Positions 6,265-14,983 of a stretch of 22,814 nt of DNA are shown piece after piece; the first letter of the stretch is position 1, and each line of letters starts with the position of its first letter. Made by a program: the position numbers and the translations under genes. Source of the stretch: an uncultured Bacilli bacterium (GTDB taxonomy: Bacteria > Bacillota_I > Bacilli_A > RF39 > UBA660); contig CAJTSN010000010.1 of the NCBI GenBank assembly GCA_910578745.1, positions 1 to 22,814 of the forward strand, given 5' to 3'. The notes beneath the pieces were generated by a model. That model did not search any database and was not told where the DNA came from. It saw only the letters and a program-made list of their open reading frames with translations.

Positions 6265-6522
6265 ATGAAGATTAAACACCTAGAAGTACCACAAAAGATT
6301 TGGGAAGATAAAAGAATCCCAAAGGAAACCAAGTATATTTACTCTTATATTTATACTAAAGGATTTGATCGGATTATTACTGATATAAATATAGGAGAAA
6401 TACAACAGACCATTAAAATAAAAAATAAGGGTTTGAAAAAGAGTTTAGATATATTAGAACAACTAAAGTATCTAGTATATCAAGAGTATGCAACAGGAAT
6501 GTACACAATAACACTTAACTAA
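6265..6522 (+). CDS. Small winged-helix protein, replication-initiator-like
   Basis: This 85-aa protein is the first gene of the operon behind the repressed promoter. An AAGGAGG site lies 10 bases before ATG 6265; an earlier ATG at 6261 reads only four codons (MNED) before a stop. The sequence has the shape of a winged helix: IPKETKYIYSYIYTKG (helix 1), ITDINIGEIQQTIKIKNKGL (helix-turn-helix), KKSLDILEQLKYLVYQE (recognition helix) and a beta wing with YTITLN. This matches the N-terminal DNA-binding part of plasmid and element replication initiators, without the rest of such proteins. The fold is likely; whether it acts in replication or as a regulator is open. Confidence 0.6.
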   Translation: MKIKHLEVPQKIWEDKRIPKETKYIYSYIYTKGFDRIITDINIGEIQQTIKIKNKGLKKSLDILEQLKYLVYQEYATGMYTITLN

Positions 6523-6752
6523 AAAGTTTATAGGAACGTAGTTAAGTAAGGTACAGTAAGATGAAAGACTTATGTTAGTACCTATTCTAGTATTAGAATG
6601 AATGAGTTTGAAATAAGACATAATTCAAAGAACGAAGTAAAAAGAATTAAGGGGTTTTAGAAAATACTATGTGTTATTTCAAATATATAATCCAAAGGGA
6701 CAGGATTTAAAATAAAGTTCCATGTTTCGTAATGCCTTTTTTGAAGTAATTG
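6523..6752 (+). other. Structured non-coding stretch (possible cis-RNA or origin)
   Basis: No supported ORF. Features seen are AGGTAC/GTACCT (6549-6554 with 6578-6583), an adjacent perfect hairpin ATTCTA-GTAT-TAGAAT (6584-6599), and a long-range 12-bp stem with one mismatch (6609-6620 with 6670-6681). The stretch ends in an intrinsic terminator 35 bases before the next gene. It is therefore either a structured leader RNA of the 6811 gene or a DNA structure used in replication. Confidence 0.45.
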
Positions 6753-6776
6753 CTTGTAGATGATACAAGTTTTTTT
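6753..6776 (+). terminator. Intrinsic terminator before the 6811 gene
   Basis: CTTGTA (6753-6758) pairs with TACAAG (6764-6769) around a 5-nt loop; T7 follows. It separates the first operon gene from the later ones and could be an attenuator. Confidence 0.8.
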
Positions 6777-6810
6777 GTTGCCTAAATTTTTAAGAGAAAG
6801 GAGAATGCCA

Positions 6811-7062
6811 ATGAGATTATTAAATAAAGAAGATATACTAAAAAACAGAGTTGATACTATATCACAATATCACATTTTAGATTATTTGAAGAAAAACTTA
6901 AATGTTAATGAATTTAAAATTTATCTTATAGATCGAGATAATATTAAAGTTGTTGACAAAGAAGATAATCACTTATATTTTAACTATGATTCTTCTACCA
7001 AAGAAATCACTTATCAAGATGAATTAAAACAAAAAGAACACGATTACGAAATAGGATTATAA
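6811..7062 (+). CDS. Hypothetical 83-aa element protein
   Basis: ATG 6811 follows an AAAGGAGA site; the open frame to 6760 runs into the terminator and is not used. The protein (MRLLNKEDIL onward) is charged and soluble. It has a predicted helix at the start, then alternating beta-like stretches (FKIYLIDRDNIKVVDKEDNH, LYFNYDSSTKEITY) and an acidic/basic tail. I do not recognise a family. It lies 4 bases before the next gene and is probably co-translated with it. Confidence 0.65.
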   Translation: MRLLNKEDILKNRVDTISQYHILDYLKKNLNVNEFKIYLIDRDNIKVVDKEDNHLYFNYDSSTKEITYQDELKQKEHDYEIGL

Positions 7063-7066
7063 AACT

Positions 7067-7324
7067 ATGGGGTGCATTGTTTTAGATGATTCCATAGTTA
7101 AAAGTAATTCTATCAATTCAACAGATAAACTTGTATATGGAGTTATTAAAGCACTAACAAATAATTTAGGTTATTGTTATGCTAGTAATGATTATATTTC
7201 TAAAAAAGTAAATCTCTCAAAAAGGACAATATCAAAATCTATCAGCAATTTAAGAAGAGCAAATTATATAAGAGTTGAAACAATTAACTATCAAAGAAAA
7301 ATCTATCTAACGAGTGATGTATAG
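7067..7324 (+). CDS. Winged-helix DNA-binding protein, replication-initiator-like N-domain
   Basis: This 85-aa protein starts 4 bases after the previous stop, so coupled translation is likely. It has an N-terminal IVLDDSIVKSNSINSTDKLV stretch and a helix-turn-helix of the HTH_36 type, with YASNDYISKKVNLSKRTISK and then SISNLRRANYIRVET. It closes with a beta wing ending in KIYLTSDV. Initiator proteins of Gram-positive plasmids and elements often begin this way and then continue. Here the frame stops early, and the next 60 bases hold a partly coding-looking, repeated stretch in another frame, so the protein may be truncated. The HTH call is good; the function is inferred. Confidence 0.7.
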   Translation: MGCIVLDDSIVKSNSINSTDKLVYGVIKALTNNLGYCYASNDYISKKVNLSKRTISKSISNLRRANYIRVETINYQRKIYLTSDV

Positions 7325-7334
7325 CAGATTTCTT

Positions 7335-7380
7335 CTATACCCTATGGAAGAATACTACTATACCCCATAGCACGATACTT
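7335..7380 (+). repeat. Two tandem imperfect 23-bp repeats
   Basis: Units 7335-7357 and 7358-7380 both open with CTATACCC and match at about 17 of 23 bases. In one frame the first unit reads LYPMEEYYY. It could be the decayed coding tail of the HTH protein or a pair of iteron-like sites at the start of an AT-rich stretch (7381-7490) that holds no gene. Confidence 0.5.
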
Positions 7381-7505
7381 CTACTAAAATATATAAGAAT
7401 AATAAATAAGTATAATAGATAATATTTTAATAATATTTTAATTATATTTAAATTTATTTTAAGTAATTTAAATAACTAAAAAATCTAAATGAAAGGAATT
7501 GATAA

Positions 7506-7940
7506 ATGGATGATATAAATTTTAATGAAGTTTTAATATCAGGAATAATCAATGTTATTACTGATACGAATGGCAAGTATATTAAATTTGGATTAACTAC
7601 GAATAAATATACCTTAAATGAAGATAAGAAAGTCTATGTTAGTTTAAATATTTCAAGAGAATTATTTAATACTTATCAAGATTATTTTATTAAAGGTAAT
7701 AAGGTATTTGTAAAAGGTTATCTAAATTCCTATATAGACCAAAATAAAAAGATACAAAGTTTCATTACAGTAACTGATATATCTAATAACCCAAATGAAA
7801 TTATTAAGGGAAAAAGTTCCCCACATATTAGATATGATCCTGATGGTATAATGGTATGGCATGGCAAAAGATGTGAATCAATTCCACCAACCGAAAAAGA
7901 ATTAAAAGAACTTGAAAATTTATTAAAAGATTTTAAATAA
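7506..7940 (+). CDS. Divergent single-stranded DNA-binding protein
   Basis: This 144-aa protein has an AAAGGAA site 8 bases before ATG 7506. Residues 5-95 show an OB-fold SSB pattern: NEVLISGIINVITDTNGKYI, KFGLTTNKYTLNEDKKVYV, ISRELFNTYQDYFIKGNKVF, VKGYLNSYIDQNKKIQSFIT and VTDIS. The C-terminal part is short and basic/acidic mixed, ending LLKDFK. It lacks the acidic DDDIPF-type tip by which chromosomal SSBs recruit partners. Element-borne SSBs protect single strands during transfer or replication, which fits the oriT and initiator-like genes here. Confidence 0.75.
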   Translation: MDDINFNEVLISGIINVITDTNGKYIKFGLTTNKYTLNEDKKVYVSLNISRELFNTYQDYFIKGNKVFVKGYLNSYIDQNKKIQSFITVTDISNNPNEIIKGKSSPHIRYDPDGIMVWHGKRCESIPPTEKELKELENLLKDFK

Positions 7941-8028
7941 AATTATTTGCAAAAATAATAGAAAGGAATTTGAGATTAGTTATGAAAAAAATAGAATTAA
8001 AAACCTAAAACAGAAAGGAGAATGCTTA

Positions 8029-8199
8029 TTGTATAAAATCATAGAAGTAAAAGATACAAAAAATCTAAACCAAATCGAAATTGATAATATGATTGATGAA
8101 TCTATTAACCTATCAATCATTTTTGATTTATTAAATTTAAACTTAATAACTGAAAAACAGTTTTATATACTAAAAGAAAAAATTAAATATTTTTACTAA
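8029..8199 (+). CDS. 56-aa small protein with TTG start, upstream of integrase
   Basis: AAAGGAG stands 8 bases before a TTG that opens YKIIEVKDTKNLNQIEIDNM and a helical remainder rich in I, L and K, ending KYFY. It has codon use like its neighbours, an excellent ribosome site and no better start. An even smaller ORF (7982-8008, MKKIELKT) lies just upstream. I do not recognise a family. Small proteins beside serine integrases are sometimes recombination directionality factors, so it is a candidate for that role, by position only. Confidence 0.55.
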   Translation: MYKIIEVKDTKNLNQIEIDNMIDESINLSIIFDLLNLNLITEKQFYILKEKIKYFY

Positions 8200-8293
8200 A
8201 ATATCATGTAAATAAATTTTAAAATAAGATATAATGTTTGTAGAACGAAGCAGTAGTTCAAAATGAAATTAAAATAAAGAAAGTGAGGTATAA

Positions 8294-10489
<2,196 letters not shown>

Positions 10490-10507
10490 TTAGAGAGATT
10501 AAAAGTA

Positions 10508-10537
10508 CAAAAAGACCATACTTTTAACCTCAAGTAT
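10508..10537 (-). terminator. Terminator after the 88-aa gene
   Basis: On the minus strand ATACTT (10537-10532) pairs with AAGTAT (10523-10518) around 8 bases, followed by GGTCTTTTT. An outer AAGTACA/TGTACTT pairing also brackets it. Confidence 0.6.
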
Positions 10538-10572
10538 TGTACTTCCTTTTTGCACGCCTAGTTTTAAAACAA

Positions 10573-10839
10573 TTAATTTGTTTTAATATGAACTTCTAAA
10601 TCCTTTAATTTAATACTATTAGAATAATCATTTACAAATAAAGTATCACTTCCGTTAAATAGTAAATAATTATTCTCCTTGATTGTTATAATATGTGGAC
10701 TTACATAAGCAATGTTTGTACCCTTAATATTGATAATACTACCTTGTTTAATAATCGGCTTAACACAAGCAAATCTACATATCATTTCAATTCTTTTTAA
10801 AACTTCCTTATCAAACTCTAATTCCTTTACTTCCTTCAT
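10573..10839 (-). CDS. Hypothetical 88-aa protein next to tRNA-Leu
   Basis: This soluble protein has GGAAG 9 bases before ATG 10839. It opens with a charged helix (MKEVKELEFDKEVLKRIEMI), followed by beta-like strands (IIKQGSIINIKGTNIAYVSP, IITIKENNYLLFNGSDTLFV) and an ending EVHIKTN. I do not recognise a family. It lies between the truncated recombinase and the tRNA terminator on the same strand as both, which suggests it belongs to the older element that carried that recombinase. Its function is unknown. Confidence 0.65.
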   Translation of the reverse strand: MKEVKELEFDKEVLKRIEMICRFACVKPIIKQGSIINIKGTNIAYVSPHIITIKENNYLLFNGSDTLFVNDYSNSIKLKDLEVHIKTN

Positions 10840-10865
10840 AACTTTTCACTTCCATTCTTAAATAA

Positions 10866-10892
10866 CAAAAAAACTAGACGGTACTTCTAGTT
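10866..10892 (-). terminator. Terminator of tRNA-Leu
   Basis: Perfect 7-bp stem (10872-10878 with 10886-10892) with a 7-nt loop and seven U on the minus-strand transcript. Confidence 0.9.
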
Positions 10893-10937
10893 AATATTTA
10901 TTACTCTCGAATAAAAAGTTCGAGTTTCCTATCAATC

Positions 10938-11022
10938 TGGTGTGAGAAAAGAGATTTGAACTCTCACGAATAAAATTCACTACCCCCTCAAAGTAGCGCG
11001 TCTACCATTCCGCCATTCTCAC
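10938..11022 (-). tRNA. tRNA-Leu (anticodon GAG)
   Basis: An 85-nt class II tRNA. The acceptor GTGAGAA pairs fully with TTCTCAC, the discriminator is A and CCA is encoded. The D-arm has GG, and the anticodon stem (one G-U pair) carries loop TTGAGGG with anticodon GAG for CUC/CUU. The long variable arm contains a GAAT/ATTC helix. The T-arm GAGAG-TTCAAAT-CTCTT closes at its inner pairs. It has its own promoter upstream and terminator downstream. Confidence 0.95.
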
Positions 11023-11033
11023 AGGTCACCAAC

Positions 11034-11063
11034 AGTATAACACAGTTCTCTTTTCTCAGCCAA
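11034..11063 (-). promoter_or_regulatory. Promoter of tRNA-Leu
   Basis: On the minus strand: TTGGCT (11063-11058), an 18-base spacer and TATACT (11039-11034), ending 11 bases before the mature 5' end. Confidence 0.7.
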
Positions 11064-11189
11064 CCTTTTTTCTGTCATTTTACAAATTTTCTATTTTAAT
11101 AAAGAGAAGTTGGCAAATTTCAAATAAGTTGATTGGAAAAATCACTCGTTTTCACTCATAAAACTTTTACTAAACAATAACTTTCTCCT

Positions 11190-11915
11190 CTAAAACTCTT
11201 CCTCTTCTAAAGATTCTAAAAATACAGGAACTTCCCAATTGATAGAATCAATAGAAATATCAAATATACCCTTATCATCGCATTGTTGCAACAACAACCT
11301 TAAAAGATATTCTGTATCTTCAATACTTAAATGGCCTAAGGAAATCTTTTCTGCCTCATCTTTCCCATAATTTCCCCATTTATATCCTTCAACAGTACCA
11401 TCTTTAAAAATAGCAACACTTATATAACCCATTCTTTTTTTATCATTGAAACAAACAGTAAACCAACTTGTTCGCCCATTTATACTCCAATCAAACCAAG
11501 TACCATTTCTCCCATTATAATACACTATTTCGCCGTGATTATACAATTGGGACATTGAAACCTTCTCGTCTTTTATATCCATTTGGATAATGTTCTCTAT
11601 ACCACTTTTTAGAAACTTCTTTAGTTCAAGAGCTTTTTCTTTACTATATTGCCATTTCAATTCTGTCCCTAATTGTAAAGGAAAAAATTTTTCAATTGCT
11701 TCATTTATTTTTATAATTTGATCGATTTCAATCCTTTTTTTATCATCCTCAGTATGACTATCTATTCCACATAAAAATTGATAACTTCCATCCTCACTAT
11801 TTCTTTTCATAGATAAAATAGGCTTATTTTCTTCTAAAACATGTTTACAAGCTATACACTTTTCATTTGGATTATATTTTGAATTTCCATCTTTTCCTTT
11901 TTTTAATTTAAACAT
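11190..11915 (-). CDS. Imm33/DUF2185-like protein with extra C-terminal domain
   Basis: This 241-aa cytosolic protein starts at ATG 11915, with AGGAAG 8 bases before it; a GTG at 11924 is too close to that site. Residues 20-95 fit the DUF2185 (immunity protein Imm33) pattern: CIACKHVLEENKPILSMKRN, GSYQFLCGIDSHTEDD, then EIDQIIKINEAIEKFFPLQL and GTELKW. The rest (about 110-241) is a separate domain with HGEIVYYNGRNGTWFDWSIN, FTVCFNDKKRMGYISVAIFK and a YLLRLLLQQCDDKG helix; I do not recognise it. Imm33 proteins are thought to neutralise polymorphic toxins. No toxin gene is adjacent, so it may be an orphan immunity protein or a differently used member of the fold. Confidence 0.6.
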   Translation of the reverse strand: MFKLKKGKDGNSKYNPNEKCIACKHVLEENKPILSMKRNSEDGSYQFLCGIDSHTEDDKKRIEIDQIIKINEAIEKFFPLQLGTELKWQYSKEKALELKKFLKSGIENIIQMDIKDEKVSMSQLYNHGEIVYYNGRNGTWFDWSINGRTSWFTVCFNDKKRMGYISVAIFKDGTVEGYKWGNYGKDEAEKISLGHLSIEDTEYLLRLLLQQCDDKGIFDISIDSINWEVPVFLESLEEEEF

Positions 11916-12095
11916 ACAATTCACTTCCTACTATCCTATAAGTCTAAAAATAAAGTCAAGTTTTTATAAAATTCTACATATTTATTATCGAATGGGAACT
12001 TTTATTTTTGAATGCCATCAATAGAGAATTTCTAATAAAAGGACTAAAGATACGTTCCAACATTTTAAAACAAGACCAAAAAATTTTTTTAAAAT

Positions 12096-12117
12096 AAAAA
12101 CCTTTGAAATCAAAGGG
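12096..12117 (-). terminator. Terminator of tRNA-Thr
   Basis: CCTTTG/CAAAGG (12116-12111 with 12106-12101), a 4-nt loop and U5 on the minus-strand transcript. Confidence 0.8.
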
Positions 12118-12128
12118 AAAATTCACTC

Positions 12129-12202
12129 TGGTGCCATAAGTAGGAATCGGACCTACATTAAAGCCTTACCATGGCCTCGTAATACCACTATACTATTATG
12201 GC
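12129..12202 (-). tRNA. tRNA-Thr (anticodon GGU) with unusual T-loop
   Basis: The gene is 74 nt. The acceptor GCCATAA pairs fully with TTATGGC, the discriminator is A and CCA is encoded. The anticodon stem AGGCC/GGCTT holds loop ATGGTAA, giving anticodon GGU. G1-C72, C2-G71, G35 and U36 fit threonine identity. The T-stem is GTAGG/CCTAC, but its loop is TCCGATT, with C in place of the near-universal U55. The D-stem is short, with a U-U at 13-22. It has its own strong promoter and terminator, so it is probably expressed. Threonine is the best reading from the anticodon. Confidence 0.85.
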
Positions 12203-12211
12203 AACACCATC

Positions 12212-12240
12212 ATTATAGCAGTTAATTCGAAAAATGGCAA
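12212..12240 (-). promoter_or_regulatory. Promoter of tRNA-Thr
   Basis: On the minus strand: TTGCCA (12240-12235), a 17-base spacer and TATAAT (12217-12212), preceded by TGC (extended -10). Confidence 0.85.
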
Positions 12241-12384
12241 CTAAAAATTTTTTCACTATTTTAGAATCATTTTTATTTACTTAACGTTATTCACACATCA
12301 ATTAAAATCAAAAGAAAGAAGATTCCTTCCTTTTCTACAAACATGAATATAACAAAGTCTTACAAAAAAGAGCTTTTATGTCCA

Positions 12385-13230
12385 TTAAAAAAGAGAAAAG
12401 AAGATTTCTAAAAGAAAACCTATTCCTGCCCCTATTCCATAAATTAAAGCCAAAATCATAAGATTTTCTTTTAGAGGCTTATTGTTCTTAAATAAAAGAA
12501 GAATTGCAGAACCACTTCCCGTTAGTAAACCAGCGATACAAGAGGAAAAAGTAATAGCGCCTTCTAAATAAAGCTCTGTCAACATAATACTAGAACCACA
12601 AGATGGAATTAAGCCAAGTAAGGAAGATAAAAAAGGACTAAGAAGAGAACCTTTTAAAAACAGTTTTGCAAAAATTTCTTCCCCGTAATAAGTAAATAAA
12701 ACATTAATAACAAAAGTGGTTACAATAAGAAATAGGCTTGTACTTATTGTGTGTTTTAAAGAGGATAAAAAATAAGATTCCCTCTCACAATGACAATAGT
12801 CATGATCACATAATGCATACTGCACCTCTTCTTTTTTTCTTTTACGTAAACAAAAATCAATCGTAAGACCTGCCAGTATACCTATAATCCATTTAAAAGA
12901 TAAAATTCCTAAAATCGTTGCGATACCCACATTTTGCGATAATAAAATAGGAAGCATTTCATCACTTGTAGATAAATAAATGGCAATCAGTGTTCCTAAA
13001 CGAATCATTCTTGTTGCATACAAATTGGTGGCGGCGACTGAGAAACCACATTGCGGAAGAACTCCTAAACTACTTCCAATAATTGGCTCATATTTGCCCG
13101 CCTTTTGCATCCATTTTTGATTTTTTTGACTCATTTTATGCTCCAAAATTTCAACAAGCAAAAATGTTAAAAATAAAAATGGCAATATTTTTATCGTATC
13201 AATACATGTATCGATGATAATATCAAACAT
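12385..13230 (-). CDS. Putative multi-TM heavy-metal/metalloid exporter (ArsP_2-like)
   Basis: This 281-aa membrane protein starts at ATG 13230, with AGGAGG 9 bases before it; the frame upstream to 13281 lacks a site. It has about eight to ten hydrophobic segments in two internally repeated halves. The repeat is marked by SSLGVLPQCGFSVAATNLY (53-71) and SLLGLIPSCGSSIMLTELY in the second half. Between the halves is a cytosolic-type basic stretch and a Cys/His-rich loop, CDHDYCHCE (141-149), that could bind a thiophilic metal. The pattern matches the putative 10-TM heavy-metal exporter family (PF11449). The substrate is not known from sequence. It has its own promoter, which lies against the end of the SDR gene. 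Confidence 0.7.
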   Translation of the reverse strand: MFDIIIDTCIDTIKILPFLFLTFLLVEILEHKMSQKNQKWMQKAGKYEPIIGSSLGVLPQCGFSVAATNLYATRMIRLGTLIAIYLSTSDEMLPILLSQNVGIATILGILSFKWIIGILAGLTIDFCLRKRKKEEVQYALCDHDYCHCERESYFLSSLKHTISTSLFLIVTTFVINVLFTYYGEEIFAKLFLKGSLLSPFLSSLLGLIPSCGSSIMLTELYLEGAITFSSCIAGLLTGSGSAILLLFKNNKPLKENLMILALIYGIGAGIGFLLEIFFSLF

Positions 13231-13269
13231 AGTCTTCTGCCTCCTAAATACAAATTTTATTGTAAATAG

Positions 13270-13298
13270 ATTATATAACAACTACATTCCATTTGCAA
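13270..13298 (-). promoter_or_regulatory. Promoter of the exporter gene
   Basis: On the minus strand: TTGCAA (13298-13293), 17 bases and TATAAT (13275-13270). It begins 3 bases beyond the stop codon of the SDR gene. Confidence 0.8.
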
Positions 13299-13300
13299 GA

Positions 13301-14212
13301 TTACCCCTTATATTCTCCTCCATTAATATGAAACACTTGCCCAGTAGTATAACTAGAGTCACTACTTGCTAAATAAACAAAAATAGGTGCGATTTCAAAA
13401 GTTTCTCCTCCACGATTCATAGGACTATCTGAACCAAGCGTTGGAATTTTTTCGGCTTCCCAACACGAAGGTTGTAATGGTGTCCAAAAGAAACCCGGAG
13501 CGACTGCATTTACACGAATTCCTTTAGGCGCTAAATTGGTGGCTAAAGACCTTGTAAATCCAACAATTGCTCCTTTACTAGTCACATAGTCAATCAATTC
13601 AGGTTCTCCTTTAAAAGTGGTAATCGAAGTTAAATTGATAATAGATGCTCCACAGTCCATATATGACAGTACCTCTTTCGTCAAATAATACATACCATAC
13701 ACATTTGTTTTCATTGTTAAATCAAACTGTTCTTCGGATATATCTTCTAACTTTTTTTGTGTAAACTGAACACCAGCATTGTTTATGAGAATATCGATTT
13801 TTCCAAAAATCTCTAATGTACAATTGGTAATATAACGACTAAACATAGGATCCTTTATATCCCCTCTAAGTAATACACACTTTCTTCCTAAATTTTCAAT
13901 ACATTCTTTGGTTTGATTCGCATCAATATCTTCATCGTAATAAGGAATAACAATATCGGCACCTTCTTTAGCAAATAAAATAGCAACGGCTCTTCCAATT
14001 CCAGAATCCCCACCTGTAATAATAGCCACTTTTCCCTTTAATTTTCCACTAGCTTTATAATTTGGATTCTCAAAAATTGGACGTGGGGTCATAATATATT
14101 CAAGGCCTGGTTGCTTCTCTTGATGCTGTGGAGGATATTTTACAAGAAAATTTTTACACTTGTACCCCTCCCCTATGACATTGATATAATTTAATTCACA
14201 TTCATTATTCAT
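13301..14212 (-). CDS. Short-chain dehydrogenase/reductase, YhdF/GSP39 type
   Basis: This 303-aa protein has GGAGGG before ATG 14212. After a 25-residue extension comes the group-specific YPPQHQEKQPG, then the NAD(P)-binding TGGDSGIG (66-73), NNAG (144-147), the catalytic Ser196, Tyr209 and Lys213 (YVTSK), and a C-terminal SSYTTGQVFHINGGEYKG. Relatives include B. subtilis YhdF and general stress protein 39, NAD(P)-dependent oxidoreductases of uncertain substrate linked to general stress. All catalytic residues are present. The N-terminal part is longer than in YhdF and contains a Cys-rich stretch (CELNYINVIGEGYKCKN). Family certain; substrate unknown. Confidence 0.92.
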   Translation of the reverse strand: MNNECELNYINVIGEGYKCKNFLVKYPPQHQEKQPGLEYIMTPRPIFENPNYKASGKLKGKVAIITGGDSGIGRAVAILFAKEGADIVIPYYDEDIDANQTKECIENLGRKCVLLRGDIKDPMFSRYITNCTLEIFGKIDILINNAGVQFTQKKLEDISEEQFDLTMKTNVYGMYYLTKEVLSYMDCGASIINLTSITTFKGEPELIDYVTSKGAIVGFTRSLATNLAPKGIRVNAVAPGFFWTPLQPSCWEAEKIPTLGSDSPMNRGGETFEIAPIFVYLASSDSSYTTGQVFHINGGEYKG

Positions 14213-14228
14213 ATTTTCCCTCCATAGT

Positions 14229-14256
14229 ATTCTATTCTAAAATCCTATTTTGGCAA
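14229..14256 (-). promoter_or_regulatory. Likely promoter of the SDR gene
   Basis: On the minus strand: TTGCCA (14256-14251), 16 bases and TAGAAT (14234-14229). It is just past the lipoprotein terminator. Confidence 0.5.
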
Positions 14257-14257
14257 G

Positions 14258-14284
14258 TAAAAACAGCTATTATTCAGCTGTTTT
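14258..14284 (-). terminator. Terminator at the end of the FxLYD-like lipoprotein gene
   Basis: AAAACAGCT pairs with AGCTGTTTT (14276-14284 with 14260-14268) around a 7-nt loop that contains the stop codon, with a U-run on the minus strand. Confidence 0.8.
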
Positions 14285-14710
14285 CTTAATCTCATAAGTA
14301 ATTTCTTTTGCAACATTGATGATATTATCTCCATATGTAGATGAAATGACTTTACTCTCATGAGCTGCAATCGTTCCACCAAAGAATCCTTCTAATGTAA
14401 CAATTTCTTTTCCATCTTTATCTTTTACATGAATCCAAAATCCTTCTAAGTTTTGAACTTCATCCGAATTATTTGTTACTGTCGTCTCAAGGAATGAATT
14501 TCCATTCTCATAAGTTAAAGATGTATTCTCAAATTTAAATACCCCTAGCTCTTTATCCTCTACAACGCCTGTTTCTGTATTTGCTTGTACAGGTGGTTTT
14601 TTATCCTTATCTTTATCCTTACCTTGATCCTCTTTCTTTTTGCAACCACATCCTGTTGTAACACCAATAGCAAAAACACCTAGTAACATTAATTTTGTAA
14701 ATTTTTTCAT
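14270..14710 (-). CDS. FxLYD-like surface lipoprotein
   Basis: This 146-aa protein starts with a lipoprotein signal (MKKFTKLMLLGVFAIGVTTG, then Cys21), so it should be lipid-anchored on the outer face of the membrane. A charged K/D linker (residues 24-40) leads to a small beta domain. This carries ELGVFKFENTSLTYENGNSF and LETTVTNNSDEVQNLEGFWI, the pattern of FxLYD-like domains: a conserved aromatic early strand, then a V-x-N-N-S turn. Such domains are found in secreted Firmicutes proteins of unknown role. The gene has AGGAGAG before its ATG, a consensus promoter and a terminator, so it is monocistronic. Function unknown. Confidence 0.75.
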   Translation of the reverse strand: MKKFTKLMLLGVFAIGVTTGCGCKKKEDQGKDKDKDKKPPVQANTETGVVEDKELGVFKFENTSLTYENGNSFLETTVTNNSDEVQNLEGFWIHVKDKDGKEIVTLEGFFGGTIAAHESKVISSTYGDNIINVAKEITYEIKKTAE

Positions 14711-14742
14711 CCTTCCATCTCTCCTCTATTCTTACTAGAACT

Positions 14743-14771
14743 AGTATACAAAAATTTTGTATCTTTGTCAA
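14743..14771 (-). promoter_or_regulatory. Consensus promoter of the FxLYD-like lipoprotein
   Basis: On the minus strand: TTGACA (14771-14766), 17 bases and TATACT (14748-14743). Confidence 0.9.
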
Positions 14772-14924
14772 ATCAATTTTCACTGTTTTTCTACTTTTAA
14801 TTAGCCCACTTCTATATTCAAATGTATCTATCAATAGAAATACATAAGGACATTAAAAGACAGGTTTGTCGTCTCTTCACAAACGATGCTTCTATTACTT
14901 GTTTTAGATATTTCTGTAAAACAA

Positions 14925-14952
14925 TTGCAATTCATATAAAATATGATATACT
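14925..14952 (+). promoter_or_regulatory. Promoter of the DUF4358-like lipoprotein
   Basis: TTGCAA (14925-14930), 16 bases and TATACT (14947-14952). Confidence 0.65.
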
Positions 14953-14983
14953 AAATGTGTAAAGAAGAAAGGTGGTGAACAGT

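Noticed and set aside
6261..6275. Four-codon ORF MNED overlapping the 6265 start
   Set aside because: Too short to judge; it may only reflect two adjacent ATG codons near the ribosome site.
6549..6620. Known riboswitch or T-box
   Set aside because: Hairpins are present, but I see no T-box sequence or conserved riboswitch core.
7335..7380. CRISPR array
   Set aside because: Only two imperfect, directly adjacent repeats with no spacers.
14619..14834. 71-aa minus-strand ORF
   Set aside because: It is out of frame across the lipoprotein start and its promoter, with no ribosome site.
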